Positions 34,927 through 43,885 of a stretch of DNA of 64,000 nt are shown piece by piece; position 1 is the stretch's first letter; each line of letters begins with the position of its first letter. The DNA is from Chloroflexota bacterium (GTDB lineage Bacteria > Chloroflexota > Dehalococcoidia > Bin125): contig JAPOXK010000011.1 of the NCBI GenBank assembly GCA_026707145.1, positions 347,908-411,907 of the forward strand, given 5' to 3'. The notes under the pieces are model-generated. The model was not told where the DNA came from, ran no database searches, and saw nothing but the letters and a program-made list of their open reading frames with translations. Made by a program: the position numbers and the translations under genes.

Positions 34927-36423
34927 ATGTCTAGCACGTGGGTACTCGTTGCTTTCTGCCTCTACTTTGCGATGTTGATCGGCGTCGCTTTGGTGAAGGC
35001 CCGCAAAATACGGAGCATGTCGGACTATGCGCTGGCCGGCAGGCGGTTGGGCAGTTTCACGGCGGCGCTCAGTGCCGGATCGTCGACGACGAGCGCTTGG
35101 ACGATGCTTGCCCTCCCCGCTCTGGCGTTCAGTCACGGCACCGTGGAGATGTGGGTTCCCGCGGGCGCGGCGGTCGGTATCTGGCTGAGCTGGACCCTTC
35201 TCGCCAAGAAGCTGCGCCGTTACACGATCGAAGCGAACAACGCCCTTACTATTCCAGAGTTTTTCGAGGTTCGATTTGGAGATACGACCGGGATCTTACG
35301 AACGCTCACCTCGGCCATTACGATTTTCTTTGTCATTTTCTATGTGAGCTCCGGCCTGGTTGGCGGCTCGAAACTTCTGGAAACACTCTTTGAGATTGAA
35401 GCAACGACGGGTATCTTGCTGACGCTTGTTGCCATAGCGTCCTACACCTTAATTGGCGGCTTCTTGGCGGTATCCAGAACGGACGTGGCCCAGGCCATAT
35501 TAATGCTGGTCAGCCTTTTGGTGATCACGGCTACGTTGATCGCTTCTTCGAAGAACCCCTTTGCAGGAGTGGGAGGCTCTTCCCCCGGTTTCCTGAATCC
35601 GTTGACGCATGGCGACGGGGGGACGGTCGACTTCATCTTCGCCCTCTCGGCAGCGGGGTGGGCTTTCGGTGCCTTCGGAGCCCAAAGGATCCTGCAGCGC
35701 TTCATGGCGCTGGAGCGGGAAGACCGGGTAGTCAGGAGCCGCAACATCTCCACGATCTGGGTTGTGGCCGTTTACGCGCTTGCGTTGCTGCTCGGGATAC
35801 TCGCCTATCCCGCCCTCTCCGATGCAGGCCTGCTGCCGGAGGTCGCGGACACCGAGCGCGTGTATCTGGTGGTGTCCGAGACGTTCTTCCATCCTATTGT
35901 GACGGGACTGCTTCTGACGGCGGTGATCGCGGCCGTGATGAGCACGGCGGATTCACAGCTGCTTCTGGCATCGGCCGTCGCCACCGACGACCTGCCGTTC
36001 ATCAAGCGCGTTGCCTATGCGATCACGGCGAACGCCCGCGTGTGGTTGGGCCGCCTACTGTTGGTGATCATCGGCGGCATTTCGGCGGTGGTCGCCATCG
36101 TTTACCCAGAATCCATCTTCGAATTGGTCAGCTACGCTTGGGGCGGTATGGGCGCGGCCTTTGGACCGGTCACGATCTTGGCGCTGTTCTGGCGCCGGTT
36201 CAACTTCTGGGGAGCGGCCGCGTCCATCCTGGCGGGCACGGCGGTCGCTTCGGTCTGGGGATTTCTGGACGGTGGACCCTCGGGAATGTGGGATATCCAG
36301 CCTGCCACTCCGGGATTCCTGATCGCCTCGGTCGTGGCCGTCGTGATCTCCCTTCTCACGCCGAAGCCGTCTCGTGAAGTCGTGCACCTCTTCGACAGAG
36401 TGAACGCCGAGTCTCCCGCTTGA
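34927..36423 (+). CDS. Sodium/solute symporter (SSS family, PutP-like)
   Basis: 498 residues with about 12-13 membrane helices. MSDYALAGRRLGSFTAALSA is the SSS N-terminal signature, and residues around AGSSTTSAWTMLALP form the first sodium/substrate region. VMSTADSQLLLASAVATDDL corresponds to the conserved helix of PutP and other SSS proteins. It should import an organic solute with Na+; the substrate is unknown. It lies 63 bp after the alpha/beta hydrolase gene and is likely co-transcribed with it. Confidence 0.92.
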   Translation: MSSTWVLVAFCLYFAMLIGVALVKARKIRSMSDYALAGRRLGSFTAALSAGSSTTSAWTMLALPALAFSHGTVEMWVPAGAAVGIWLSWTLLAKKLRRYTIEANNALTIPEFFEVRFGDTTGILRTLTSAITIFFVIFYVSSGLVGGSKLLETLFEIEATTGILLTLVAIASYTLIGGFLAVSRTDVAQAILMLVSLLVITATLIASSKNPFAGVGGSSPGFLNPLTHGDGGTVDFIFALSAAGWAFGAFGAQRILQRFMALEREDRVVRSRNISTIWVVAVYALALLLGILAYPALSDAGLLPEVADTERVYLVVSETFFHPIVTGLLLTAVIAAVMSTADSQLLLASAVATDDLPFIKRVAYAITANARVWLGRLLLVIIGGISAVVAIVYPESIFELVSYAWGGMGAAFGPVTILALFWRRFNFWGAAASILAGTAVASVWGFLDGGPSGMWDIQPATPGFLIASVVAVVISLLTPKPSREVVHLFDRVNAESPA

Positions 36424-36492
36424 TCCGCCCGCCAGGCCGCGGGCCCCGTCCTGCGCCGCCTGCCGCTGCCTGCCTTGGTCCTGCCGCGAGTG

Positions 36493-37758
36493 TCAGCTAT
36501 CGGCCACCGGCGTGGAGTCGGGCAGACGCGCCGCGGCCGTGATCTCGTCCAAGGCCGGTTTGATCTCCCGCATGAACGTGTCGAGGTTCCAAATGCAGCT
36601 GTCGAGCGGCTGCTGGGCATAGTGCAAGATCAGCAGGCAGTACTCCGCCGGGAGCTCCTGCCACTGACGCACCATCTTTTCACGCACCTCGTCGACCGTG
36701 CCCACACAGTGCTGCTCCGATTGCTCGACCACCTCCGTGAAGGCATGGATGCTGGTGTCCGGTGGCAGCGTCTGCACTTGACGCTGCGCCGCGAGCGCCA
36801 ACAGGTTGTAGAAATTGCGCTGGATCTCGGCGTCGTAAGAGGCGGCGGCTGAGACTGCTTCCTCGTGCGTGTCGCCTAGCTGCAGCCAGCGGGTGGTCGC
36901 CTGCCGCTCCCCGAACGCGATATCGTGGCCTGCCGATCGGGCGGCGTTGAGGTAAGTCATCCCCATTTCCGCCCCCTTTTCGATGTTCGTGAAGTAGGTG
37001 GGGATGAAGCCCATCCGGCCGCAATACTCGATCGTCGGCACGGACCCGCTGCTGGCGACGAAGACCGGCGGGTAGGGCTTCGTGTAGGGCGCCGGCACTA
37101 CACTCACCCGGCGGACCCGGCCGTCGTCCCCGATCTCGCCGGGTGCGCCGAGCCGTTTGGTAGCGTCGGCCATCCACCAGCTGATCCCCTCGTCGTAGGG
37201 GTAGGGGATCTGCCAAAGCGGCGTGTTCTGCTCGACGCTCTCCTGCGTCCAGGCATCGAGCACCATCTGGACCTGCTCTTCGAAGATATCGCGGTTGATC
37301 CGGTCGTCGGCGCCGCCATCCGAATGCGTCGCCCGCGTGCCCAGGTGCTGTCCGATGATGTTCGTCCAGCGATCCTGGTAACCGCGCGCGAAGCCCGCGA
37401 AGCAGCGGCCGTCGGTGAGGTGGTCCAAGATCGCGATCTCTTCCGCGACCCGGATCGGGTGCTGCGCGCTCATCACGTAGCCCAGCGCGCCCACGCGAAG
37501 GTTCTTGGTGATCGTGCCCCAACGCATCGTCAGCATGCCGGGATTGGGACCCAGTTCATAGCCCTCCGAGTGGAAGTGATGCTCGATCGTCGAGACGCCC
37601 CACAGGCCAAGCGCGTCGCAGGCCTTGACCAACTCGTCGCATCCCTTGATGACAGCGTGATAGCGCTCTGCATCACGACCGATCGGCCGCCGCGCGCGCC
37701 TCTCGTCTTCGTCCGCAGCCGGGATCATCGGATAGATCTGTAGGAGCACTTTAACCAT
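36493..37758 (-). CDS. Luciferase-like flavin monooxygenase
   Basis: 421 residues, longer than typical F420-type members and closer to bacterial luciferase or alkanal monooxygenase. Motifs are LGLWGVSTIEHHFHSEGYE, LRVGALGYVMSAQHPIRVAEEIAILD, and LTDGRCFAGFARGYQDRW. A long insertion around residues 125-180 and the C-terminal GTVDEVREKMVRQWQEL region are visible. The ATG at 37758 overlaps the end of the aldehyde:ferredoxin oxidoreductase gene by 8 bp, so the two are translated together. A luciferase-like enzyme commonly makes an aldehyde or acid, which fits an AOR partner. Confidence 0.88.
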   Translation of the reverse strand: MVKVLLQIYPMIPAADEDERRARRPIGRDAERYHAVIKGCDELVKACDALGLWGVSTIEHHFHSEGYELGPNPGMLTMRWGTITKNLRVGALGYVMSAQHPIRVAEEIAILDHLTDGRCFAGFARGYQDRWTNIIGQHLGTRATHSDGGADDRINRDIFEEQVQMVLDAWTQESVEQNTPLWQIPYPYDEGISWWMADATKRLGAPGEIGDDGRVRRVSVVPAPYTKPYPPVFVASSGSVPTIEYCGRMGFIPTYFTNIEKGAEMGMTYLNAARSAGHDIAFGERQATTRWLQLGDTHEEAVSAAASYDAEIQRNFYNLLALAAQRQVQTLPPDTSIHAFTEVVEQSEQHCVGTVDEVREKMVRQWQELPAEYCLLILHYAQQPLDSCIWNLDTFMREIKPALDEITAAARLPDSTPVADS

Positions 37759-39493
37759 GGTCTTGGGCTTTCGCTGCTACCGGCACCGGCCGCTCGTACA
37801 TCCCCTGCAGCTCACCCGCGTGGAAGCGAGCCACGCGACCAGTGGGCGGCAGCGGCTCACGGTAGAAGAACGCCGGCAGCTCGTCGTCCTGCTCCGTGAA
37901 GCCGGCTTCGCGGTTGAACGCGTGCTCCAACCGGAGCGTTTCGTCGCCCAGTGCTTCGAAAAACTCCTCACCGAGTTCGGTTCCGTGGGCGGCATTCAAC
38001 GCGCTTGCCAAGAACTGCAGGTTGACGTTGGTCACGCTCTGCCCAAAGACACAGAGGCCCAAGGCGTCCGTCGCCGCCACCTTCCGCTGTTGGGCCAGGC
38101 TTTGCTCTATCACCGACGCATTATCCAGTTCGAACGTGTTCAGCCGCGCCAAGTTGCCGACGGTGTGGTCTGCTCCCTGCGCCGTCGCCATCATCGCGAC
38201 GCCGGTCGCCTCGACCACCCGCGGGTCGTAGGCGCTAATCGCCTGTCGCTTGATCACCGGCACCCGGCCCACCCTGTAGTGCGCCCCCACGCGCGCTGTT
38301 CCCTGCGCCCAGCGGCGTCCCTGCTCGCTGCCTTGGCGGATCTCCGCCAGGCAGTCGCGCATGAAAGCCGCGTCGCCGAATGCGCCGACCCCCGCCTCCA
38401 TGAGGACGGCCAAGGTCGCACCGGTCTCGATCGTGTCGATGCCCAAGTCGTTCGCGATCGCATTCAGCGCCGCAAGTTCGTCCGGATCGCTGATTCCGCA
38501 ATTCGATCCGAGGAGTCCCAAGGTTTCGTATTCCACCGGCGATACGACTTCCTTGCCGTTCGCGTCGTGATACACGTTGCTGCAGCGGATGATGCAGCCT
38601 GGCATACAGGCGTGGGTCTGCGATCCACCCCGCGACGTGTTGAGCGGTGCGATGTAGTCGGCGCCCATCTTGAACGTCTCTCCAGCGGAGATGTTGGCCA
38701 GCTGTCCCGCGCTGAAGTTGCGCACCGGCAGCCCACCCACGGTGTTCTGGAGGTCGGCCATCGACATCGTGCCCAAGGGCGCGTACGTGTTCTGAATGAT
38801 CTCGTCGGCCTGTAGCTTCCCGGCGTAGTCCTTGATGCTGGCTTGGACTTTCTTGGGCTCCTCGAACGGAGGCGGGCGGTCCATGTCCACGACGATCGCT
38901 TTCACCTTCTTGGACCCCATCACCGCGCCCACGCCGCCTCGCGCCGCCAGCCGCGCCGGACGGCGGTCCTTGTCCGTGAACGCCACGCCTGCCAGGAGGC
39001 CCTGGTACTCCCCCACGGGGCCGCAGAGTGCGATCGCGACTCTCTTGCCGTAGCGCTCCAGCAGCAGATCGGCCGCCTCAAAGTTGCCCTTGCCGACGTA
39101 GGGCGCCCCTTCGTGGAACGCGGCACCGCCGTCCTTGGTCAGCCGCAGTACGGTCCAATCCGGAGATGCCCCGAGCAGGGTCAATCCGCAGATCCCTAGC
39201 TGACCCAGTGCGTAGGCGAAGGTACCGCCCCCGTTCGCTTCCTTGATCCCACCCGTGAGCGGGCTTTTGCAGCCCACGCTTGTACGGTTCGCGTTGGAGA
39301 AGGCGGTCCCGGCAAACGGGCCCGCCGAGAAGATCAGCGGGTTCTCGGGGGACAAGGGATCGACGCCCGCTACTCCCATCCCGAGCAGCGTCTTTGCAAT
39401 GAAGTAGCGCCCCGCTCGCACGATCGCCTCGCCGCGAAGCTCCCGCGCCTCCACGCGGTGCTCGCCGAGCTGGATGTCGTAGTAGGTGCGCAT
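37751..39493 (-). CDS. Aldehyde:ferredoxin oxidoreductase (tungsten AOR family)
   Basis: 580 residues. The N-terminal domain has FSAGPFAGTAFSNANRTSVG and ARGGVGAVMGSKKVKAI, which bind the tungstopterin cofactor. The 4Fe-4S ligands are C-x3-C-x3-C (CMPGCIIRC) near residue 296 plus a later Cys in DALGLCVFG, a variant of the classical C-x2-C-x3-C. AOR oxidises aldehydes to acids with ferredoxin. It precedes, and overlaps by 8 bp, a luciferase-like monooxygenase gene, an uncommon pairing because AORs are usually found in anaerobes or microaerophiles. Confidence 0.9.
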   Translation of the reverse strand: MRTYYDIQLGEHRVEARELRGEAIVRAGRYFIAKTLLGMGVAGVDPLSPENPLIFSAGPFAGTAFSNANRTSVGCKSPLTGGIKEANGGGTFAYALGQLGICGLTLLGASPDWTVLRLTKDGGAAFHEGAPYVGKGNFEAADLLLERYGKRVAIALCGPVGEYQGLLAGVAFTDKDRRPARLAARGGVGAVMGSKKVKAIVVDMDRPPPFEEPKKVQASIKDYAGKLQADEIIQNTYAPLGTMSMADLQNTVGGLPVRNFSAGQLANISAGETFKMGADYIAPLNTSRGGSQTHACMPGCIIRCSNVYHDANGKEVVSPVEYETLGLLGSNCGISDPDELAALNAIANDLGIDTIETGATLAVLMEAGVGAFGDAAFMRDCLAEIRQGSEQGRRWAQGTARVGAHYRVGRVPVIKRQAISAYDPRVVEATGVAMMATAQGADHTVGNLARLNTFELDNASVIEQSLAQQRKVAATDALGLCVFGQSVTNVNLQFLASALNAAHGTELGEEFFEALGDETLRLEHAFNREAGFTEQDDELPAFFYREPLPPTGRVARFHAGELQGMYERPVPVAAKAQDHG

Positions 39494-39798
39494 GGCAACT
39501 TTCCTTGCTTGCGGCCAAGCATCAACGTTGCTCCTCGATATACCACAAGGCGAGGGGGAGCGATCGCCGAAGCGCTGGTGTGGCCCGTACTGGCGGATCG
39601 GGACCGTGGGATCTTACTCGGTCCGGACTGCGCGGACTCCTTCGCCGCGCGAACGCGTGCCCACGTGGCCCCCGATAGCCGTGCAGCGGTTCTTGCGGAC
39701 GCCGAGCGGATACGGGGGAGGCCCCGAGCACGCTTGGGCGATAGCGGCGAAGTGCTCGCGAACGTTGATCGGATGGGCGCCTTGGATCCGGCCGCCGG
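39494..39798. other. 305-bp intergenic region, no gene supported
   Basis: The region lies upstream of the AOR/monooxygenase pair and downstream of the alpha/beta hydrolase. Several frames are open, but none has a ribosome-binding site with a recognisable protein. It probably carries the AOR promoter; I see no clear -35/-10. Confidence 0.4.
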
Positions 39799-40662
39799 CT
39801 AACGCGTCAGATGCTCGACGAGCCAATCGCGCGCTGCGGCGCTTGCCTCCTCCAATTTGGCGATGTACGGGTCGTAGTGGCCGCCTTCAATCAGGACGAG
39901 GCGCTTCGGCTCCGTCGCATGTGAGAACGCTACCAGCTGCTCTTCGGTGGGCGTGGTGATGTCCTGTGTCGCTGCGATCATCAGGAAGGGCGTGGGGCCG
40001 ATGCGATGGATGAACATCTCGGGCTCGTATTCCGTCAGCAACTCCATGCTGCGCAACGTGACCTCGTTCGGATAGACGCCATCCCTGTCGATCGTCTCCG
40101 CCCAGGCGGCCGCGTCGCTCCCGCTGGGGGAGGCGGTGACGACCCGGGGCGGCTCGCCGCGGGCCTGTGCGTCGCGATCGCTATCGAAGGCGTCCCGCAG
40201 CCCCGCCAGCTTCGCGGCGGGCACCCAGCGCGGAAGCGTGCGCGACCCACTCATCAGCGGTACCTGTGCGACGACGCACTTCACCCGCCGATCGATCGCA
40301 CCCACGACGATCACGTGGCTCCCGGCGTAGCTTGTACCCCAGACGCCGATCCGTTCCGGGTCAATCTCCGGCAACGACCGGGCGAATGAGACCGCATCCC
40401 GCATGTCGTGGATCTGCTGCCACGGATCCACTTCATGGCGCGGCTCCCCCTGGCTCTCGGCGAATCCGCGGTGGTCGTACACCAGGCACGCGAGCCCTGC
40501 TCGCTCGAAGACGCGGGCGTAGTCATCCAACCCCATGCGCCGAACCGCCGAGAACCCATGCGACATCACGACGAGCGGATGCGCGCCTTCGCCCCTCTCC
40601 GGCAGGTACAGCCAGCCGGCCAGCTGCACGCCCCCCGCGTTGAACCGTACATCGCGTCTCAT
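39799..40662 (-). CDS. Alpha/beta hydrolase (dienelactone hydrolase/acetyl xylan esterase-like)
   Basis: 287 residues. PLVVMSHGFSAVRRMG is the oxyanion region, GVWGTSYAGSHVIVVGA near residue 127 is the nucleophile elbow (GxSxAG), the acid is in ATQDITTP near residue 230, and the catalytic His is in EGGHYDPY near residue 258. The N-terminus VRFNAGGVQLAGWLYLPE is typical of the DLH-like group acting on esters or lactones. It is 33 bp downstream of the deazaflavin-dependent gene on the same strand. Confidence 0.85.
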   Translation of the reverse strand: MRRDVRFNAGGVQLAGWLYLPERGEGAHPLVVMSHGFSAVRRMGLDDYARVFERAGLACLVYDHRGFAESQGEPRHEVDPWQQIHDMRDAVSFARSLPEIDPERIGVWGTSYAGSHVIVVGAIDRRVKCVVAQVPLMSGSRTLPRWVPAAKLAGLRDAFDSDRDAQARGEPPRVVTASPSGSDAAAWAETIDRDGVYPNEVTLRSMELLTEYEPEMFIHRIGPTPFLMIAATQDITTPTEEQLVAFSHATEPKRLVLIEGGHYDPYIAKLEEASAAARDWLVEHLTR

Positions 40663-40695
40663 GCCGCATCCCCCTCTCGCCCACGCCCACCGGCG

Positions 40696-41163
40696 CTAGT
40701 TGCCCGGACGCTCCAAAACGATCACCGGAATTTCCCGGTCGGTTTTCTCTTGGTAGTCGTTGTAGGGCGGGTAGATCCACGCCATCTGATCCCAGAGCTT
40801 CGCCCGCTCGTCTCCGGTCGCTGTGCGCGCGCGTGCCGAGAAGCGCTCGCCCAGCACCTGCACCTCGACTTGCGGATCCGCCACCAGATTGAGGTACCAT
40901 CCCGGGTGCTCGGATGCGCCGCCTTTGGACGCAACGATCACGTAGGCTTCATCGGCCTCGCCGTAGATCAGCGGCAGCGGATTGCGGCGACCGGATCGCC
41001 GCCCCGTCGTCGTCAACAGCAGCGTCGGGATCTTGCCACTCCCGCCGAAGGCGGTGGAGTCCCACAGGTGTCCATCCGCTCCGTCCGTTGCCAGATAGCG
41101 ATCCAGATGGCTCTGGATCCATTCGGGGAGGGCGCGCCGGATCTCGGTCTCGCCGTCGCTCAT
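40696..41163 (-). CDS. Deazaflavin (F420)-dependent nitroreductase family (Ddn-like)
   Basis: 155 residues of the nitroreductase/F420-H2-dependent split-barrel group. LLTTTGRRSGRRNPLPLIYG near residue 50 and VIVASKGGASEHPGWYLNLV near residue 75 are the F420-binding signature of Ddn proteins, and YNDYQEKTDREIPVIVLE ends the domain. It supports coenzyme F420 use in this organism. It lies 33 bp upstream of an alpha/beta hydrolase gene on the same strand. Confidence 0.88.
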   Translation of the reverse strand: MSDGETEIRRALPEWIQSHLDRYLATDGADGHLWDSTAFGGSGKIPTLLLTTTGRRSGRRNPLPLIYGEADEAYVIVASKGGASEHPGWYLNLVADPQVEVQVLGERFSARARTATGDERAKLWDQMAWIYPPYNDYQEKTDREIPVIVLERPGN

Positions 41164-41236
41164 GACACGCTCCTTGCCGGCTCGGAGATCCTGACCCTCA
41201 GTGCATCCGGCAGCCTACCAAAACGGAGTCGCACGC

Positions 41237-42457
41237 CTAAGTGAGTTCCGCGACCGCGAAGGTTACGGAGAAAGCCCGGCAGTAGATCACGGCGGCGCGA
41301 AACGAGGCCGGATCGACGTCTGCCGGCACTTCGTAGTTCACGAAGCCGCTCGTCGCCCGGATGGCGCCGAGGTTGACGGCACCGTCCACGTGCACGTCGC
41401 CCTCGGGATCGGGTGTCAGGTAGACGAACAGATCCGGTCCGTTGCGCACCGAGTACTCCTGGAAGCGCAGGATCAAGTTGCCGTCCGGATCGCTCACCAG
41501 CAGCACGTCGCCGCTCCCGGTGTGGAACGCATCCGTTCCCATGAGTATGCCGCTCGAGATCAGACGGCCCGTTCTCTCAGCATCGGGCGCCGGGTCGGCC
41601 GCGGCGTCGGCCACGCTAGGGGTGTCCATCTGCGTCGCCTCGCCCGCCGGTACGCTCTCCTCGGTCGCCGTCGGCGCATCAGGCGCGCTCGGCGCGGCAG
41701 CGACGGCCTCGCCTTCTTCCGCCGCGTCAGGATCGACCGTCGCAGGCGCGGCTGTCGCGGGCTCGACCGTCGTCGGCTCGGCTACTGTCGCAGGCGCGGC
41801 TGTCGCGGGCTCGACCGTCGCCGGCTCGACTACTATCGCAGGCGCGGCTGTCGCGGGCTCGACCGTCGCGGGTTCGACCGTCGCCGGCTCGACTACTGCC
41901 GCCGGCTCCACCAACCCCTCCACTTCGAAACCAAGCATCTCGTCAAGCCGCGTCCCCTCGTCAAACAGCGGCCCCAGTAGCCAGATCGAGATCCACACTC
42001 CCGCCGCCAGTGCGCCCGCTCCCGCCAAGGCGCCGCTGCCCAACACGGCTGGGTTTCGCCTGGCCCACTCGAAGCGCTCCCGCGTCACGTGCTGGGAGAG
42101 ATCCGTGCCGGCGGCCATCACGAGCAAGACGGCCATCGGCATCAGAACCGCATGCGCCAAGAACATGCCGCCGCCCAGCGCGATAGCCGCCAGCAGCAGC
42201 CGCGGATGAGTCACCTGATGCCAAAGCGCCCCTACCGCGATGCCCGTCGCCGCCAGTGCGCCCAGTCCCAACACCAGCCGTAGCGTTTCGCCCTCCAGTC
42301 CCGTGAAGCGCACCGCTCCTTCGCGTAGGAAATCAGCCGCTGCCTGCGAGCTCAGCACGTAACCGGAGGCGGCCATCCCTGCTGCCGCGGCCAGCGCCAG
42401 AAAGAGGTGCCGGAGCATATCCACGCGATGGGGAGCCAAAACGGGGCTCGAAAGCAT
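41237..42457 (-). CDS. Membrane protein with C-terminal DM13 domain
   Basis: 406 residues. The N-terminal ~170 residues contain about five membrane helices. Next comes a Pro/Ala/Thr/Val-rich linker (about 185-280) of VEPAT/VEPATAAPA repeats. The C-terminal ~115 residues form a DM13 domain: TGSGDVLLVSDPDGNLILRF, PDLFVYLTPD, and a single Cys in VIYCRAFSVTF. DM13 domains are linked to extracytoplasmic redox or adhesion roles. ATG at 42457 is supported by AGGAG six to seven bases upstream. The domain is probably held outside the membrane on the extended linker. Confidence 0.8.
   Translation of the reverse strand: MLSSPVLAPHRVDMLRHLFLALAAAAGMAASGYVLSSQAAADFLREGAVRFTGLEGETLRLVLGLGALAATGIAVGALWHQVTHPRLLLAAIALGGGMFLAHAVLMPMAVLLVMAAGTDLSQHVTRERFEWARRNPAVLGSGALAGAGALAAGVWISIWLLGPLFDEGTRLDEMLGFEVEGLVEPAAVVEPATVEPATVEPATAAPAIVVEPATVEPATAAPATVAEPTTVEPATAAPATVDPDAAEEGEAVAAAPSAPDAPTATEESVPAGEATQMDTPSVADAAADPAPDAERTGRLISSGILMGTDAFHTGSGDVLLVSDPDGNLILRFQEYSVRNGPDLFVYLTPDPEGDVHVDGAVNLGAIRATSGFVNYEVPADVDPASFRAAVIYCRAFSVTFAVAELT
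41735..41910 (-). repeat. Imperfect tandem repeats coding VEPAT/VEPATAAPA units
   Basis: Short units such as gtcgcgggctcgaccgtcg recur with variation through the linker of the DM13 protein. All are in frame, so copy number could change without breaking the gene. Confidence 0.8.
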
Positions 42458-42537
42458 ATCGGTCTCCTAGCCAAATCCGCAGCGCCGCTTGTTCGCTCCG
42501 CTCGCCGCCTGCGCATTTCCTGCGCCTGGCGAGGGGA

Positions 42538-42594
42538 GAGGACACGTACCCTGGTCGTGTCCTCCTCTAAGTTATACGTGCCCTCTCTAAGTTA
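42538..42594. promoter_or_regulatory. Inverted repeat followed by a ctctaagtta direct repeat
   Basis: GAGGACACG and CGTGTCCTC (42538-42546 and 42556-42564) form a perfect 9-bp inverted repeat with a 9-base loop. Directly after it ctctaagtta occurs twice, 20 bp apart (42565 and 42585). The site lies between the DM13 gene and the divergent alpha/beta hydrolase gene, so it could be an operator for either. The rest of the 288-bp gap shows no gene. Confidence 0.45.
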
Positions 42595-42745
42595 GGTTTC
42601 TCCCACGGGAGGCCTGAGAGTTAGCGAGTTGATGTCTCACGGGACCGACGGCTGGGCGGAGTGCCGGCGCCGCACCCTCCCGGAGAGACGCGTATTTCCC
42701 GGATGAGCATTTGCTGAGCCGTGCGAAGGCTGGTATCCCACTCCA

Positions 42746-43813
42746 ATGGCGCGTAACGCCCTGAAAGTTGGGATCGGGCTGTTTCTGGCGGCCGTCGCCG
42801 CCTTCGCGGCCTTGATGGGGGTGGGCGGCGGCTCGTTCGCGGTCCTGCTCGTCGCCTGGGCGTTCGTGCCCGCGCCCTTCGTCTACCTCTACGTGTGGTT
42901 GTGGCCGAGCGAACGGCGCTGGCCGCGAGTGGCAGCCAACGTCTACATGGGCGCCAGTGCGCTCCTCACCGCGCTGCTGCTGCTGGGAGTGGCCTGGATC
43001 GGTTCCGAGCGGGCCATCCACCCCAGTGCCTGCGACGCCCCGCCCGAGCTGTCCGAGTATCCCGTTTTGGAGGCGGCGGTCGAGCCGGTGGCCTTCCACA
43101 GCGCGGACGGCACCAGGCTGGCGGGCTGGCTGGCCGCCGGCGAGCGCGACGCGGCGGTGGTGCTCCTGCATGGCTACCGCTGCGACCGACGGGAGCTCCT
43201 GCCGCACGCCGAGATGCTGTACGACGCCGGCTTCACCGTGTTGCTGTTCGACTTCCGCAACCGGGGAGAGAGCGGCGGGGAGTTCGTATCCCTCGGTTAC
43301 TACGAACGAGAGGACGCCCTGGCCGCGATCGGCTACCTCAAAGCCAGACCCGGCTTGGGCGGCTCCCAGATCGGTTTGCTGGGGCTCTCCCAGGGCGGGG
43401 CCACCGCCATCCTGGCGGCGGCGGAGAGCGACGACGTGCTGGCCGTGGCGGCCGAGGCATCGTTTCGCAGCGTGGACTCGGCCGTCGCCCAGAGCTTCAG
43501 CCATTTCATCGGTCTGCCGGCGTTCCCCTTCGCACCCATCACCGTATGGCTGGCGGAGCACAGGACGGGCATCGGCACGGACGACGTCGTGCCCGAGCGG
43601 ACCGTCGCGGAGCTTTCGCCCACGCCGCTGCTGGTGATGCACGGCCTCGACGACGAGACCATCTCTCCGGCCGACAGCGAGGCCATCTTCGCGGCGGCGG
43701 GCGAGCCCAAGGAGCTCTGGCTGATCCCAGGAGCGGAGCACGGCGAGGGCGTCACCGCCGCCCCGGACGAGTACCGGCACCGCATCGTCGCCTTCTTCGA
43801 CGACAACCTCTAG
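42746..43813 (+). CDS. Membrane-anchored alpha/beta hydrolase
   Basis: 355 residues. The first ~95 residues form about three membrane helices. The hydrolase domain follows: VVLLHGYRCDRRELL near residue 135, nucleophile elbow GLLGLSQGGATA near residue 215, Asp in MHGLDDETISP near residue 303, and His in IPGAEHGEGV near residue 332. It resembles the serine aminopeptidase S33/prolyl oligopeptidase-type lipase group. A long open frame on the opposite strand (42587-43780) is its shadow. Confidence 0.85.
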   Translation: MARNALKVGIGLFLAAVAAFAALMGVGGGSFAVLLVAWAFVPAPFVYLYVWLWPSERRWPRVAANVYMGASALLTALLLLGVAWIGSERAIHPSACDAPPELSEYPVLEAAVEPVAFHSADGTRLAGWLAAGERDAAVVLLHGYRCDRRELLPHAEMLYDAGFTVLLFDFRNRGESGGEFVSLGYYEREDALAAIGYLKARPGLGGSQIGLLGLSQGGATAILAAAESDDVLAVAAEASFRSVDSAVAQSFSHFIGLPAFPFAPITVWLAEHRTGIGTDDVVPERTVAELSPTPLLVMHGLDDETISPADSEAIFAAAGEPKELWLIPGAEHGEGVTAAPDEYRHRIVAFFDDNL

Positions 43814-43885
43814 GGCTGGGAGACTCGGTCGCGACCCGGACGGGCAGCTGCGGCGGCCGTGCCCCTTCGCTTCAGCGGGCGCCGG

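Noticed and set aside
42587-43780. Long minus-strand frame opposite the membrane hydrolase
   Set aside because: The plus-strand gene has a complete catalytic triad and membrane helices; the other frame is rich in His/Arg/Gly as shadows are.
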